A stretch of DNA of 35,490 nt from Chitinophagaceae bacterium (GTDB lineage Bacteria > Bacteroidota > Bacteroidia > Chitinophagales > Chitinophagaceae), in NCBI GenBank assembly GCA_021299955.1, contig JAJTFQ010000015.1, forward strand, positions 1-35,490. Direction: 5' to 3'. Shown here piece after piece: positions 1 through 8,228 of the stretch (positions are counted from its first letter, which is position 1; each line of letters begins with the position of its first letter). The position numbers and the translations under genes are program-made. Below the pieces are notes generated by a model. That model was not told the origin of the DNA. It saw nothing but the letters and a program-made list of their open reading frames with translations, and searched no databases.

Positions 1-53
1 ATATGATCCTCCGTCATTTTCTCCGCGATCGTGCCTGATAACTTTACGTTCAT
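1..53 (-). CDS. possible 5' end of a gene leaving the window on the left
   Basis: On the minus strand an ATG at 53 opens a frame with no stop to the window edge (17 codons, beginning MNVKLSGTIAEK). Nothing in so short a stretch identifies a family, and an open frame of this size is expected by chance. It is listed only because the sequence from the tandem array to the left edge holds no other gene candidate. Confidence 0.2.
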   Translation of the reverse strand, partial: MNVKLSGTIAEKMTEDH

Positions 54-108
54 GGCTTTGTGATTCCTCGGTCCAAGTTGAGCCTGCCATCGCTGCACCA
101 TTTAGACT

Positions 109-266
109 AACCCTCCAAGAGTTAGGAGCTCTCCAAGAGTTAGGGACTCTCCAAGAGTTGGGTAACCCTCCAAGGGTCGGGTAACCCTCCAAGGGTCGGG
201 GAACCCTCCAAGGGTCGGGGAACCCTCCAAGGGTTGGATAACCCTCCAAGAGTTGGGTAACCCTTT
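109..266. repeat. tandem array of 18-19 bp mini-hairpin units
   Basis: Eight full units and one partial unit follow each other without spacers. The first two are 18 bp and the rest 19 bp. The consensus is AACCCTCCAAGGGTYGGGK. Each unit has a 5-bp inverted repeat around a 3-nt centre, either ACCCT-CCA-AGGGT or ACTCT-CCA-AGAGT. Units at 145, 164, 183, 202 and 221 pair perfectly. The unit at 127 keeps four pairs plus a G-T wobble, and those at 109 and 240 carry one C/A mismatch. A minus-strand open frame (284-102) runs through the array, but because 19 is not a multiple of 3 it cycles through the peptides NPWRV, PLEG and TLGG, so it is a by-product of the repeat and not a gene. Confidence 0.9.
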
Positions 267-290
267 ATGCGTGTTAACATGCACTAAAGG
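262..290. repeat. 29-nt imperfect palindrome at the end of the array
   Basis: Arms CCTTTA (262-267) and TAAAGG (285-290) enclose TGCGTGTT/AACATGCA, with one bulged C and one G-T wobble, centred on GTTAAC. It starts inside the last partial array unit. No T-tract follows on either strand, so it does not look like an intrinsic terminator. It could be a protein-binding site or the boundary of the repeat element. Confidence 0.6.
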
Positions 291-345
291 ATCTTTCAGA
301 ATTGCTGCGGCGCACAGTGCATCGCAGTTTTGTCAGCCACAAATG

Positions 346-415
346 TGAAAATACTGACGGAATTTCATGTGTGGTCCTTCCTTTTGATGAAAAAACTGAC
401 AAGATTGCACCTTTT
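346..415 (+). promoter_or_regulatory. dnaK leader: direct repeat and weak promoter candidate
   Basis: Two near-identical 13-mers, TGAAAATACTGAC (346-358) and TGAAAAAACTGAC (388-400), have starts 42 bp apart, about four helical turns. The second lies inside the spacer of a possible Bacteroidota-type promoter: TTTG at 383-386, 21 nt, then CACCTTTT at 408-415, a degenerate match to TAnnTTTG. That would give a leader of roughly 45 nt before the dnaK ATG. The repeat is visible; the promoter and any regulator are inferred. Confidence 0.3.
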
Positions 416-464
416 TCCCCTCGGCACAGGACTTGATATTGAGTGTCAAACAAACCGAAAAATC

Positions 465-2375
465 ATGGGAAAAATAATCGGAATCGATCTGGGCACTACG
501 AACAGTTGCGTTTCGGTAATGGAGGCGAACGAGCCTGTGGTTATCGCAAACGACGAAGGTCGCCGTACGACGCCTTCCGTAGTTGCTTTCTTGAAAAACG
601 GAGAACGTAAGGTGGGTGATCCGGCAAAGCGTCAGGCCATCACAAACCCAATCAATACCATTTCGAGTGTGAAGCGTTTCATGGGGCGTCGCTTCGATGA
701 GGTGACCGAAGAGGTCAAGCATTGGAGTTACAAAGTGGCCCAGGGAGATAACAACACAGTAAGGATCGATATCGACGGTCGCCTCTATACGCCCCAGGAG
801 ATCAGCGCCATGGTGCTTCAGAAAATGAAGAAGACGGCGGAAGATTATCTCGGGCATGAAGTGACCGAGGCTGTGATCACTGTTCCGGCCTACTTCAATG
901 ATGCACAGCGTCAGGCAACAAAGGAGGCAGGGGAGATCGCTGGACTCACTGTTCGCCGGATCGTCAACGAACCTACAGCAGCTGCGCTGGCTTACGGACT
1001 CGACAAAAAGCACGAAGACAGCAAGATCGCCGTATTTGACCTCGGCGGAGGTACTTTCGACATCTCCGTCCTCGACCTGGGTGATGGTGTTTTTGAAGTC
1101 AAATCAACCAACGGCGACACTCACCTCGGTGGTGATGATTTCGACAAGGTGATCATGGACTGGCTGGCGGATGAATTCCGTTCCGATGAAGGTATCGATC
1201 TCCGCAAAGATCCCATGGCACTTCAACGTCTGAAGGAAGCTGCAGAAAAGGCAAAGATCGAACTTTCCTCCTCATCCGAGACGGAAGTCAACCTCCCTTA
1301 CATCACTGCGGTTGACGGTGTGCCCAAGCACCTGGTCAAAAAACTGACCCGTGCAAAATTTGAGAGCCTGGCGGACAACCTCTTCGAACGCTGCCTGCGC
1401 CCATGCGAGCAGGCCCTCAAAGATGCCGGTGTTTCAGCCTCCCAGATCGATGAGGTCATCCTCGTAGGCGGTTCCACCCGTATCCCGAAAGTGCAGGAGA
1501 TCGTGGAGAAGTTCTTCGGTAAAAAACCGAATAAGAGTGTGAACCCGGATGAGGCAGTCGCCATAGGAGCCGGAGTACAGGGGGCCGTCCTCACCGGCGA
1601 GGTAAAAGATGTCGTACTGCTCGACGTCACGCCCCTGAGTCTGGGCATCGAAACCATGGGTGGTGTGATGACCGTGCTGATCCCATCCAACACCACGATC
1701 CCCTCCAAGAAATCAGAAGTGTTTTCCACGGCATCCGACAACCAGCCCGGAGTACAGATCCACGTCCTTCAGGGAGAACGTCCGATGGCTAACCAGAATA
1801 AAACCCTCGGTATATTCAACCTGGATAACATCCCGCCCGCGCCCCGCGGTGTACCCCAGATCGAAGTGACCTTCGACATTGATGCCAACGGTATCCTGAA
1901 TGTCAGTGCAAAGGATAAGGGCACTGGCAAGGAGCAGAAGATCCGCATTGAGGCAGGTAGTGGCCTGACCAAAGAGGAGATCGAAAAGATGAAGAACGAG
2001 GCCAAGGCCAACGAGGCGTCCGACAAGGCGGCTCGTGAGCAGGTAGAAAAACTCAACGCAGCCGACAGCCTGGTCTTCCAGTCAGAAAAACAGATCAAGG
2101 AGTTTGGAGATAAGATTCCGGCTGACAAGAAATCCGCCATCGAAAATGGGATCCAGCAGCTCAAGGATGCTCACAAATCCCAGGATATCAATGCAATTGA
2201 CATGGCAACCGAAGCGCTGAATGCCGCATGGACCGCCGCCAGCCAGGATATGTACAACGAATCCCAACAGGCCGGAGGCCCGGAAGCCGGCACACAGGGC
2301 GGCGCATCTGCTAATGCCGGTGCCAGCGCCGGTGGCGATAATGTGACCGATGCCGAGTTCGAGGAAGTCAAGTAA
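465..2375 (+). CDS. dnaK: molecular chaperone DnaK (Hsp70)
   Basis: DnaK is the cytosolic Hsp70 that binds unfolded segments in an ATP-driven cycle with DnaJ and GrpE. The 636-aa product has the usual family length. The nucleotide-binding domain opens with [15 protein letters not shown] and contains [10 protein letters not shown] and [12 protein letters not shown]. The substrate-binding domain follows ([14 protein letters not shown]), then a helical lid and a Gly/Ala-rich tail ending in EEVK, close to the bacterial EEVK/EEVD ending. The frame is open 45 codons further upstream from a TTG, but family alignment starts at the ATG at 465 ([12 protein letters not shown]), so that start is chosen. 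It stands alone: no grpE or dnaJ is nearby. A strong terminator follows 20 nt after the stop. Confidence 0.98.
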   Translation: MGKIIGIDLGTTNSCVSVMEANEPVVIANDEGRRTTPSVVAFLKNGERKVGDPAKRQAITNPINTISSVKRFMGRRFDEVTEEVKHWSYKVAQGDNNTVRIDIDGRLYTPQEISAMVLQKMKKTAEDYLGHEVTEAVITVPAYFNDAQRQATKEAGEIAGLTVRRIVNEPTAAALAYGLDKKHEDSKIAVFDLGGGTFDISVLDLGDGVFEVKSTNGDTHLGGDDFDKVIMDWLADEFRSDEGIDLRKDPMALQRLKEAAEKAKIELSSSSETEVNLPYITAVDGVPKHLVKKLTRAKFESLADNLFERCLRPCEQALKDAGVSASQIDEVILVGGSTRIPKVQEIVEKFFGKKPNKSVNPDEAVAIGAGVQGAVLTGEVKDVVLLDVTPLSLGIETMGGVMTVLIPSNTTIPSKKSEVFSTASDNQPGVQIHVLQGERPMANQNKTLGIFNLDNIPPAPRGVPQIEVTFDIDANGILNVSAKDKGTGKEQKIRIEAGSGLTKEEIEKMKNEAKANEASDKAAREQVEKLNAADSLVFQSEKQIKEFGDKIPADKKSAIENGIQQLKDAHKSQDINAIDMATEALNAAWTAASQDMYNESQQAGGPEAGTQGGASANAGASAGGDNVTDAEFEEVK

Positions 2376-2395
2376 ATTCCAGGAACGTAAAAAAC

Positions 2396-2428
2396 AAAAC
2401 GCCGTCTCCATAATGGAGACGGCGTTTT
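2396..2428. terminator. bidirectional intrinsic terminator between dnaK and the DUF2452 gene
   Basis: A perfect 15-bp stem (AAAACGCCGTCTCCA with its complement) closes on a 3-nt TAA loop. On the plus strand it ends in TTTT. On the minus strand it ends in TTTTG followed by a run of six T. It lies between two convergent genes (ends at 2375 and 2471), so it can stop transcripts from both sides. Confidence 0.92.
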
Positions 2429-2470
2429 GCGTTGAAGCACGACCACCAGGAATGGCCCGAATAGGTCAAT

Positions 2471-3262
2471 TCAGATGATCTCCATCCATGTGTGATCGGC
2501 CAATAGCTTCACACTGGCGATGCAGCGCCTGAATGGACCGCTGCCGCCCCATTCCGTCGGACTGACCATCGACAGGACATGTGTTCCGTCCCTCTTTTCA
2601 TACAGATGGTATATGTGCCCGATGACCGGACTGAAGCTGAGTTTTGCATCATAAATGAGCAATGACAATTCCTTTCGCTTCTGGATCTCCTGAGCCTGTA
2701 ACGCGAGCAGTTCGATCTGCTTTCGGATCTGCTCGAGTTGCATGTTGGTCTGCTCCTCCATCGCCGTCAGCGACTTATGTCTGATCACTCCCTCTTCCGT
2801 GGGCTTAATGACGGCTCCTGAAACCGAAGCAGAGTAGGGGAGAACACTCATCTGCTTGTGGTAATATTCGGTGTTCGCGTAGGCTTCGCCGTTAGCATCG
2901 ACCCCTTCCTGCCGGACGCGCAGGTATCCGTTCGGCATGATCTCGTACTTAACGGTAAGCGTACGAATCCCCTCGCGGTGAAAAAGGGTCTCAAAAGTGA
3001 TGCCGTCCGAAAATGTCGCCACAACGCTGTCTGCGAATTCCAGGTCTTCCATCGTCTGGGGCCGTCCATCCGGGACAAGTTTCATGACGGATGAGAATGC
3101 CTGACGCTGCATGTTCACCCATCCGGTCTCAATTTCTAGCAATCGTTCACCATCCGGACAACGCATCCGTAAAGTGCCGGACAATGGCCTTTCGCCGCGG
3201 GCATATTCACATTTTTCAGGAAACAGTTGCCAGGAGGCGAGGAAATTATATGCTTGTACCAT
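2471..3262 (-). CDS. DUF2452 (C1orf50-like) protein with an N-terminal beta-barrel-like domain
   Basis: The function of this 263-aa protein is unknown. The C-terminal part (about 140-263) matches the DUF2452 pattern: a helix rich in Gln and Leu (MQLEQIRKQIELLALQAQ), then FSPVIGHIYHLYEKRDG, SPTEWG and a final WMEI. This is the family that includes human C1orf50. The first 135 residues (ASWQLFPEKCEYARGERP, then alternating beta-strand-like segments) resemble small lipocalin-type barrels in which a tryptophan follows the start. That half is a structural guess. There is no signal peptide or membrane segment, so it is probably cytosolic. It is divergent from prfB, with 134 bp between the starts, and converges on dnaK. 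Codon use looks like its neighbours. Confidence 0.8.
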   Translation of the reverse strand: MVQAYNFLASWQLFPEKCEYARGERPLSGTLRMRCPDGERLLEIETGWVNMQRQAFSSVMKLVPDGRPQTMEDLEFADSVVATFSDGITFETLFHREGIRTLTVKYEIMPNGYLRVRQEGVDANGEAYANTEYYHKQMSVLPYSASVSGAVIKPTEEGVIRHKSLTAMEEQTNMQLEQIRKQIELLALQAQEIQKRKELSLLIYDAKLSFSPVIGHIYHLYEKRDGTHVLSMVSPTEWGGSGPFRRCIASVKLLADHTWMEII

Positions 3263-3383
3263 GGTATATCTTTGGAAGGCGTGTTAACCCAAACAAAGTC
3301 ATTGCGCTAAAGTTGACAGGCCGGAAAATACTTCCCTCAGCGGATTCATCTCTCTGATTAAAGGAAATTCACTCACGCCTTCG

Positions 3384-3391
3384 TACATTTG
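3384..3391 (+). promoter_or_regulatory. -7 box of prfB (TACATTTG)
   Basis: A perfect match to the Bacteroidota -7 consensus TAnnTTTG lies 5 nt before the prfB ATG. Transcription would start at or next to the start codon, giving a leaderless or nearly leaderless mRNA. I do not see a matching -33 TTTG at 19-21 bp. Confidence 0.5.
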
Positions 3392-3396
3392 TACCT

Positions 3397-4489
3397 ATGA
3401 CACAAGAGCAAATTAAAGATATGAGGGACCGCCTGCTTGTCCTGAGGAGGTTTCTTTGACGTCGCTAACCGACAATATAAAATAAACGAGGACAGGCAAC
3501 GGTCACTTTCTCCGGGTTTCTGGGACGATAATAAGCGTGCCACAGAGATCCTGAAGAATATCAAGTTGAACGAATTCTGGCTCAAACTCTACACGGACAC
3601 AGAATCCGCTGTGGAAGATTTTGCCGTACTCTTTGAATTCTGGAAGGAAGGCGAAGGGACTGAAGAAGACGTGAAAATGGCATACGACCACGCACGAGCG
3701 ATGGTCGAAGAGGCAGAATTCAAGAGCACCCTCAATCAGCCGGAAGACGAGCTCCCTGCCGTTCTACAGATCAATTCGGGTGCCGGTGGAACAGAAAGCC
3801 AGGACTGGGCAGAGATACTCGCCCGGATGTACCGTATGTACGGACAAAAGCAGGACTGGTCTGTCAGTGAACTCGACTGGCAGGATGGCGACGGCGCCGG
3901 TATCAAAACGTGTACACTGCAGTTCGACGGCCCCTTTGCCTACGGTTTTTTGAAGGCAGAGAACGGAGTCCATCGCCTCGTAAGGATCTCTCCTTTCGAT
4001 AGCAATGCCCGCAGGCATACCTCATTCGCATCCGTTTATGTATATCCGCTGATAGATGATACCATTGAGATAGAGGTCAATGCCGCTGATATCGAATGGG
4101 CATTCTTCCGGAGCGGTGGTTCCGGTGGCCAGAATGTGAACAAGGTAGAGACCGCTGTTCGCCTGACACACAAACCTTCTGGTATCATCGTCGAGTGTCA
4201 GCAGGCACGCACACAGGGAGAGAACCGTGAAAAGGCCATGGCCATGCTTCGGAGCCGACTCTACGAAGAGGAGATGCGCAAGCGCGAAGCCATCAAGAAT
4301 GCCAACAATGCCACCAAAAAGAAGATCGAGTGGGGAAGCCAGATCCGAAGCTATGTATTCCATCCCTATAAAATGATCAAAGATCATCGGACGGATTATG
4401 AGGTCGGAAACATCCAGCCGGTGATGGATGGCGAAATAGACGGATTCATCAAGGCTTTTCTCATGTCAGAAAAAGAACAGGAATCCTGA
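3397..4489 (+). CDS. prfB: peptide chain release factor 2, expressed by programmed +1 frameshift
   Basis: RF2 releases the finished peptide at UGA and UAA codons. The zero frame starts at ATG 3397 and reads 20 codons ([20 protein letters not shown]) to an in-frame TGA at 3457-3459. Skipping the T at 3457 continues as [13 protein letters not shown], and the frame stays open to 4489, giving 363 aa against about 365 in E. coli. The codon-recognition motif SPF ([12 protein letters not shown]) marks it as RF2, not RF1. The catalytic GGQ loop is [14 protein letters not shown] shorter start (TTG 3566) would delete the N-terminal helical domain and is rejected. Its own UGA in the zero frame gives negative feedback: abundant RF2 terminates at the UGA, and scarce RF2 favours the shift. 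pruA starts 54 nt downstream on the same strand. Confidence 0.97.
3445..3460 (+). other. programmed +1 frameshift site in prfB
   Basis: The internal Shine-Dalgarno AGGAGG (3445-3450) is followed by a 3-nt spacer TTT, the slippery CTT (3454-3456), and TGA followed by C (3457-3460). Order and spacing match the classical prfB signal (AGGGGG, three bases, CTTTGAC). Ribosomes slip from CTT to the overlapping TTT and continue with GAC. Confidence 0.96.
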
Positions 4490-4543
4490 CCCCGCGGCTT
4501 ATAGGATCCCCGTTCATTCATTTCAAATCCATTCAGGTTGACC

Positions 4544-6175
4544 ATGCAGAACGGACAATTCAGTCTCCCGCTTCCGGCCAATGAACCGGTATTATCATAT
4601 GCCCCCGGTTCGCCGGAAAAACGCCGACTTAAAGAGGTGCTGGCGTTGTTGAAGGAGGAGCAGGCGGATGTACCCATGTACATCGGTGGCCGGGAACTAC
4701 GCACCGGAAGGCTGGTAGCCATGCGACCTCCCCATGAACATGCACATATCCTTGGCCACTTCCACGAAGGTGATGCCACGCATGTGCACGCAGCGATCGA
4801 AGCAGCCCTTGCCGCCAAGACATCCTGGGCATCTCTTTCATGGGAAAGCCGCGCACAGATCTTTCTGAAAGCAGCAGACCTGATCGCCGGAAAATATCGC
4901 CCGTACCTGAACGGCACGACAATGCTGGGTCAGAGTAAGAGCGTTTATCAGGCTGAAATAGACAGCGCCTGTGAAACCATTGACTTCCTGCGGTTCAACG
5001 TACATTTCCTCAGTGAGATCTATCGTCTGCAACCTGTCAGTGCTCCTGGAATACATAACAGAATGGAATACAGGCCACTCGAGGGTTTTGTACTCGCCGT
5101 GTCTCCGTTCAATTTCACCGCCATTGGCGCAAATCTGCCCACATCGGCCGCACTCTGCGGAAATGTGGTGGTTTGGAAATGCGCGCATACGCAAGTGTAT
5201 TCCGCCCAGATGTTCATGCGGATCCTGAAGGAAGCGGGTCTGCCCGATGGAGTCATCAATCTGATCTATGTTGATGGGCCTACGCTCGGAGAGGTATGCT
5301 TCTCCCACCCGGATTTCGCCGGTGTTCATTTCACGGGCTCCACCGGCGTGTTCAATCATATGTGGAAGACCATCGGGTCGAACACCGGAAAGTATAAATC
5401 CTATCCCCGGATCGTCGGAGAGACCGGAGGAAAAGATTTTGTGATGGTGCACCATTCTGCAGATGTGGATGTGACCGTAACGGCTTTACTCCGCGGAGCC
5501 TTTGAATATCAGGGGCAGAAATGCTCCGCCGCCTCCAGGGCTTATATTCCGTCCAATCTGGCAGATGAGATCCGCGAAAAACTTGTGAAAGGGATCGATT
5601 CTTTCCGCATGGGAAGCGTAGAGGATTTCACCAATTTCATCAATGCCGTCATTGACGAAAAGTCATTCGACCGCATTGCCGGATACATAGACAAGGCCAG
5701 GAATGCCGAAAATGCCCGCATCCTGGCAGGAGGTCGGTATGATAAATCTGTAGGGTACTTCATCCCCCCCACGCTCATCGAAACTACCGACCCGAATTAT
5801 GTGACCATGTGCGAAGAGATCTTCGGTCCGGTGCTGACGATGTATGTGTACGATGCAGATCAGTTCGAACAAACCATGGCAGTCCTGGATCGGACATCTC
5901 CCTACGCGTTGACCGGCTCCATCATCGCACAGGACAGATCGGCCATTGAACTGGCCACCCATCGCCTCAGTCAGTCGTCCGGAAACTTCTATATCAACGA
6001 CAAGCCGACCGGCGCTGTGGTCGGACAACAACCTTTTGGCGGCGCCCGGGCATCGGGTACCAACGACAAGGCAGGGTCCATGCTCAATCTGCTGCGCTGG
6101 CTCAGTCCACGCACCATCAAGGAAACCTACGTGCCACCGGTGGATTACCGCTATCCTTTCATGCAGGAACCCTGA
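4544..6175 (+). CDS. pruA: L-glutamate gamma-semialdehyde dehydrogenase (1-pyrroline-5-carboxylate dehydrogenase)
   Basis: This enzyme oxidises glutamate semialdehyde (from proline or ornithine breakdown) to glutamate with NAD+, in the cytosol. It is an aldehyde dehydrogenase of 543 aa, the length typical for the Bacteroidota stand-alone enzyme. The catalytic Cys327 lies in GQKCSAASRAY and the general-base Glu293 in VGETGGKDFV. The N-terminus NEPVLSYAPGSPE and the C-terminal GGARASGTNDKAG are family hallmarks. A TTG two codons upstream (4538) is possible, but ATG 4544 is preferred. There is no proline dehydrogenase beside it. It follows prfB by 54 nt and precedes pyrR by 16 nt, so read-through into the pyr genes is possible. 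Confidence 0.96.
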   Translation: MQNGQFSLPLPANEPVLSYAPGSPEKRRLKEVLALLKEEQADVPMYIGGRELRTGRLVAMRPPHEHAHILGHFHEGDATHVHAAIEAALAAKTSWASLSWESRAQIFLKAADLIAGKYRPYLNGTTMLGQSKSVYQAEIDSACETIDFLRFNVHFLSEIYRLQPVSAPGIHNRMEYRPLEGFVLAVSPFNFTAIGANLPTSAALCGNVVVWKCAHTQVYSAQMFMRILKEAGLPDGVINLIYVDGPTLGEVCFSHPDFAGVHFTGSTGVFNHMWKTIGSNTGKYKSYPRIVGETGGKDFVMVHHSADVDVTVTALLRGAFEYQGQKCSAASRAYIPSNLADEIREKLVKGIDSFRMGSVEDFTNFINAVIDEKSFDRIAGYIDKARNAENARILAGGRYDKSVGYFIPPTLIETTDPNYVTMCEEIFGPVLTMYVYDADQFEQTMAVLDRTSPYALTGSIIAQDRSAIELATHRLSQSSGNFYINDKPTGAVVGQQPFGGARASGTNDKAGSMLNLLRWLSPRTIKETYVPPVDYRYPFMQEP

Positions 6176-6191
6176 CCGAAAACCATCCCTC

Positions 6192-6722
6192 ATGCAGGAC
6201 CAGACAACCATCATGGACAAGGCACAGCTTGAACTCACCCTCAAGCGTCTCGCCCATCAACTGATTGAGAACCATCATCCGTTCAATGATACCTGCTTCA
6301 TTGGCATACAGCCCAGGGGCGTTCCGGTCAGTGATTTCATGATCGATTACATCCGCGGACTCTACCCCGGTCTTCCGATCGATTACGGAAAACTGGACAT
6401 CACCTTCTATCGGGATGATATCCGGGAACGACTCCATGTGCCAAGTGAAACCAACCTGCCATTCTCCATTGAGAACAGAAAGGTCGTCCTCATTGATGAT
6501 GTCCTATACACCGGACGCACGATCCGGGCGGCCCTTGATGCATTGCTCGATAATGGGCGCCCATCAAAGGTCGAACTTTGTGTTGTGGTGGACCGGCTCT
6601 TCAGCAGACAGCTGCCCATTCATCCCGATTACTGCGGCAGATCCATTGACTCCATCGTCACCCAGAAGGTTAAACTGATCTGGGGTGATCACCCGCATGT
6701 CATCCTCTACGATGCTGCCTGA
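6192..6722 (+). CDS. pyrR: PyrR: pyr operon attenuation regulator / uracil phosphoribosyltransferase
   Basis: PyrR has a type I phosphoribosyltransferase fold. In Gram-positive bacteria it binds pyr mRNA in response to UMP, and it can also make UMP from uracil and PRPP. The 176-aa product is close to the usual 180. The PRPP loop is VVLIDDVLYTGRT, and FIGIQPRGVPVS and KLDITFYRDDI are PyrR hallmarks. Starts at ATG 6192 or 6213 both fit; the longer is given. The frame is open upstream but overlaps pruA. It sits directly before pyrB. I looked for a PyrR-type RNA anti-antiterminator in the 64 bp before pyrB and saw none, so RNA regulation here is unproven and it may act only as an enzyme or in another way. 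Confidence 0.93.
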   Translation: MQDQTTIMDKAQLELTLKRLAHQLIENHHPFNDTCFIGIQPRGVPVSDFMIDYIRGLYPGLPIDYGKLDITFYRDDIRERLHVPSETNLPFSIENRKVVLIDDVLYTGRTIRAALDALLDNGRPSKVELCVVVDRLFSRQLPIHPDYCGRSIDSIVTQKVKLIWGDHPHVILYDAA

Positions 6723-6771
6723 AAAGGGCCTGATGCGCATAACTTTTTTCATGCAAATATCCTCAATCCGC

Positions 6772-6779
6772 TAACTTCG
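6772..6779 (+). promoter_or_regulatory. candidate -7 box of pyrB (TAACTTCG)
   Basis: TAACTTCG is one mismatch from TAnnTTTG and lies 7 nt before the pyrB ATG. With pyrR ending 64 bp upstream, pyrB could have its own nearly leaderless transcript in addition to read-through. No clear -33 element is visible. Confidence 0.35.
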
Positions 6780-6786
6780 CTCCCCG

Positions 6787-7710
6787 ATGCAACTTAGCAC
6801 CAGACACCTGCTCGGCATACGGGACCTGGAACCTCAGGATGTCCAGAAGATACTGGACACTGCACAACAATTCAAGGAAGTCCTTCAAAGGCCCATAAAG
6901 AAAGTTCCTTCACTCCGGGACATCACGATCGTTAATCTCTTCTACGAGAATTCCACGCGCACCAGGATATCCTTCGAACTCGCTGAAAAACGCCTCAGCG
7001 CAGATACCATCAATTTCACGGCCAGTGGATCCTCCGTCTCCAAGGGAGAAACCCTGCTGGATACGGTCAATAATATTTTGTCCATGAAGGTGGACATGGT
7101 AGTGATGAGACACAGTGCCACCGGTGCCCCTCATTTTCTCTCCAAACGCGTCCCGGCTGTGATCGTCAATGCCGGTGATGGCATCAACGAACACCCTACA
7201 CAGGCACTGCTCGACGCCTTTACCATCCGTGAAAAACTGGGTACGCTAGAGGGGGCGCGTGTTGCCATCATCGGTGATATCATGCATTCCCGTGTGGCCC
7301 TCAGCAACATCTATCTGATGCGTAAGATGGGTGCGGAAGTGATGCTGTCAGGTCCGCCTACGCTTATACCGAGGCACATCGAAGAGGCCTTCAATGTGCG
7401 TGTGGAATATGATATCGACAAAGCGCTGGCCTGGTGCGATGTGGCCAACGTATTGCGTATCCAGCTGGAGCGTCAGAACCAGGTACTTTTCTCCACCCTT
7501 CGCGAATACAGTCAGGCCTACGGGATCAACAGGCGAAGGCTGGACAAGGTGGGCCGTCCCATACACGTCATGCATCCGGGCCCCATCAACCGGGGCGTGG
7601 AACTTGACTCCGATGTGGCGGACAGCGGACATTCCCTCATTCTCGGCCAGGTCGAAAACGGCGTGGCCGTGCGCATGGCTGTCTTATATCTGCTGTCAGG
7701 AAAATCCTGA
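6787..7710 (+). CDS. pyrB: aspartate carbamoyltransferase catalytic subunit
   Basis: This enzyme transfers the carbamoyl group from carbamoyl phosphate to aspartate, the committed step of pyrimidine synthesis. The product is 307 aa, the normal length. The carbamoyl-phosphate motif STRTR is at 56-60, and HPTQALLD follows at about 136-143. The C-terminal motif HPGPINRGVELD is intact. No pyrI regulatory subunit is adjacent, so it probably belongs to the class without PyrI control. It lies downstream of pyrR, 28 nt before coaD, and likely shares a transcript with coaD and the thioesterase. Confidence 0.97.
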   Translation: MQLSTRHLLGIRDLEPQDVQKILDTAQQFKEVLQRPIKKVPSLRDITIVNLFYENSTRTRISFELAEKRLSADTINFTASGSSVSKGETLLDTVNNILSMKVDMVVMRHSATGAPHFLSKRVPAVIVNAGDGINEHPTQALLDAFTIREKLGTLEGARVAIIGDIMHSRVALSNIYLMRKMGAEVMLSGPPTLIPRHIEEAFNVRVEYDIDKALAWCDVANVLRIQLERQNQVLFSTLREYSQAYGINRRRLDKVGRPIHVMHPGPINRGVELDSDVADSGHSLILGQVENGVAVRMAVLYLLSGKS

Positions 7711-7738
7711 CAGCCAATACACATTTTAACTGCAGCGC

Positions 7739-8215
7739 ATGCAAAGGATCTGCCTCTTTCCGGGAACATTCGATCCGATCACCCTCGGCCACGTAGATAT
7801 CATCACCCGCGCCCTTCCGCTCTTTGACAGGATCATCGTGGCCGTTGGTATCAACGCCGGCAAGGCACCGATGTTCAGTGCTGCCCAGCGGCAGTTATGG
7901 ATTGAGGAGATATTTAAAGATGAACCCCGGGTAAATGGTGCCGTTTACGAGGGCCTCACGGTCGATTATTGCCGGGAGATCGGAGCGAGATTCATTCTGA
8001 GGGGCATCCGGTATGTCAGTGATTTTGAATATGAGAAGACGATCGCGGATGCGAACAGAACCATGGATCCCGGACTTGAAACGATCTTCCTGACCGGAGA
8101 ACCGAAATACACTTCCGTCGCTTCAACCATCGTCCGAGATATCCTGAGAAATGGCGGTAATGCATCTCCGTTCATTCCGGAAGTAGTTCAGCGCTCTCTT
8201 ACTGAACAGCCATAA
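7739..8215 (+). CDS. coaD: phosphopantetheine adenylyltransferase (CoaD)
   Basis: CoaD couples 4'-phosphopantetheine to ATP to give dephospho-CoA, the penultimate step of coenzyme A synthesis. The 158-aa product has family length. The nucleotidyltransferase signature GTFDPITLGH is at 9-18, RGIRYVSDFEYE forms the substrate pocket, and YTSVASTIVRD is the C-terminal ISSxxxR-type motif. It lies 28 nt after pyrB and 13 nt before the thioesterase gene, so it is probably co-transcribed with both. Confidence 0.97.
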   Translation: MQRICLFPGTFDPITLGHVDIITRALPLFDRIIVAVGINAGKAPMFSAAQRQLWIEEIFKDEPRVNGAVYEGLTVDYCREIGARFILRGIRYVSDFEYEKTIADANRTMDPGLETIFLTGEPKYTSVASTIVRDILRNGGNASPFIPEVVQRSLTEQP

Positions 8216-8228
8216 ATACTGCAGATAC

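Noticed and set aside
102-284. 60-codon minus-strand frame through the tandem array
   Set aside because: It exists only because the repeat unit lacks stops; the peptide cycles through NPWRV, PLEG and TLGG as the 19-bp period shifts frame.
330-464. 45-codon upstream extension of dnaK from a TTG
   Set aside because: The residues show no DnaK similarity; the family starts at [12 protein letters not shown], and the stretch holds the likely promoter.
333-2446. Several long minus-strand frames across dnaK (up to 226 codons)
   Set aside because: They are shadows of a codon-biased gene; none shows domain features.
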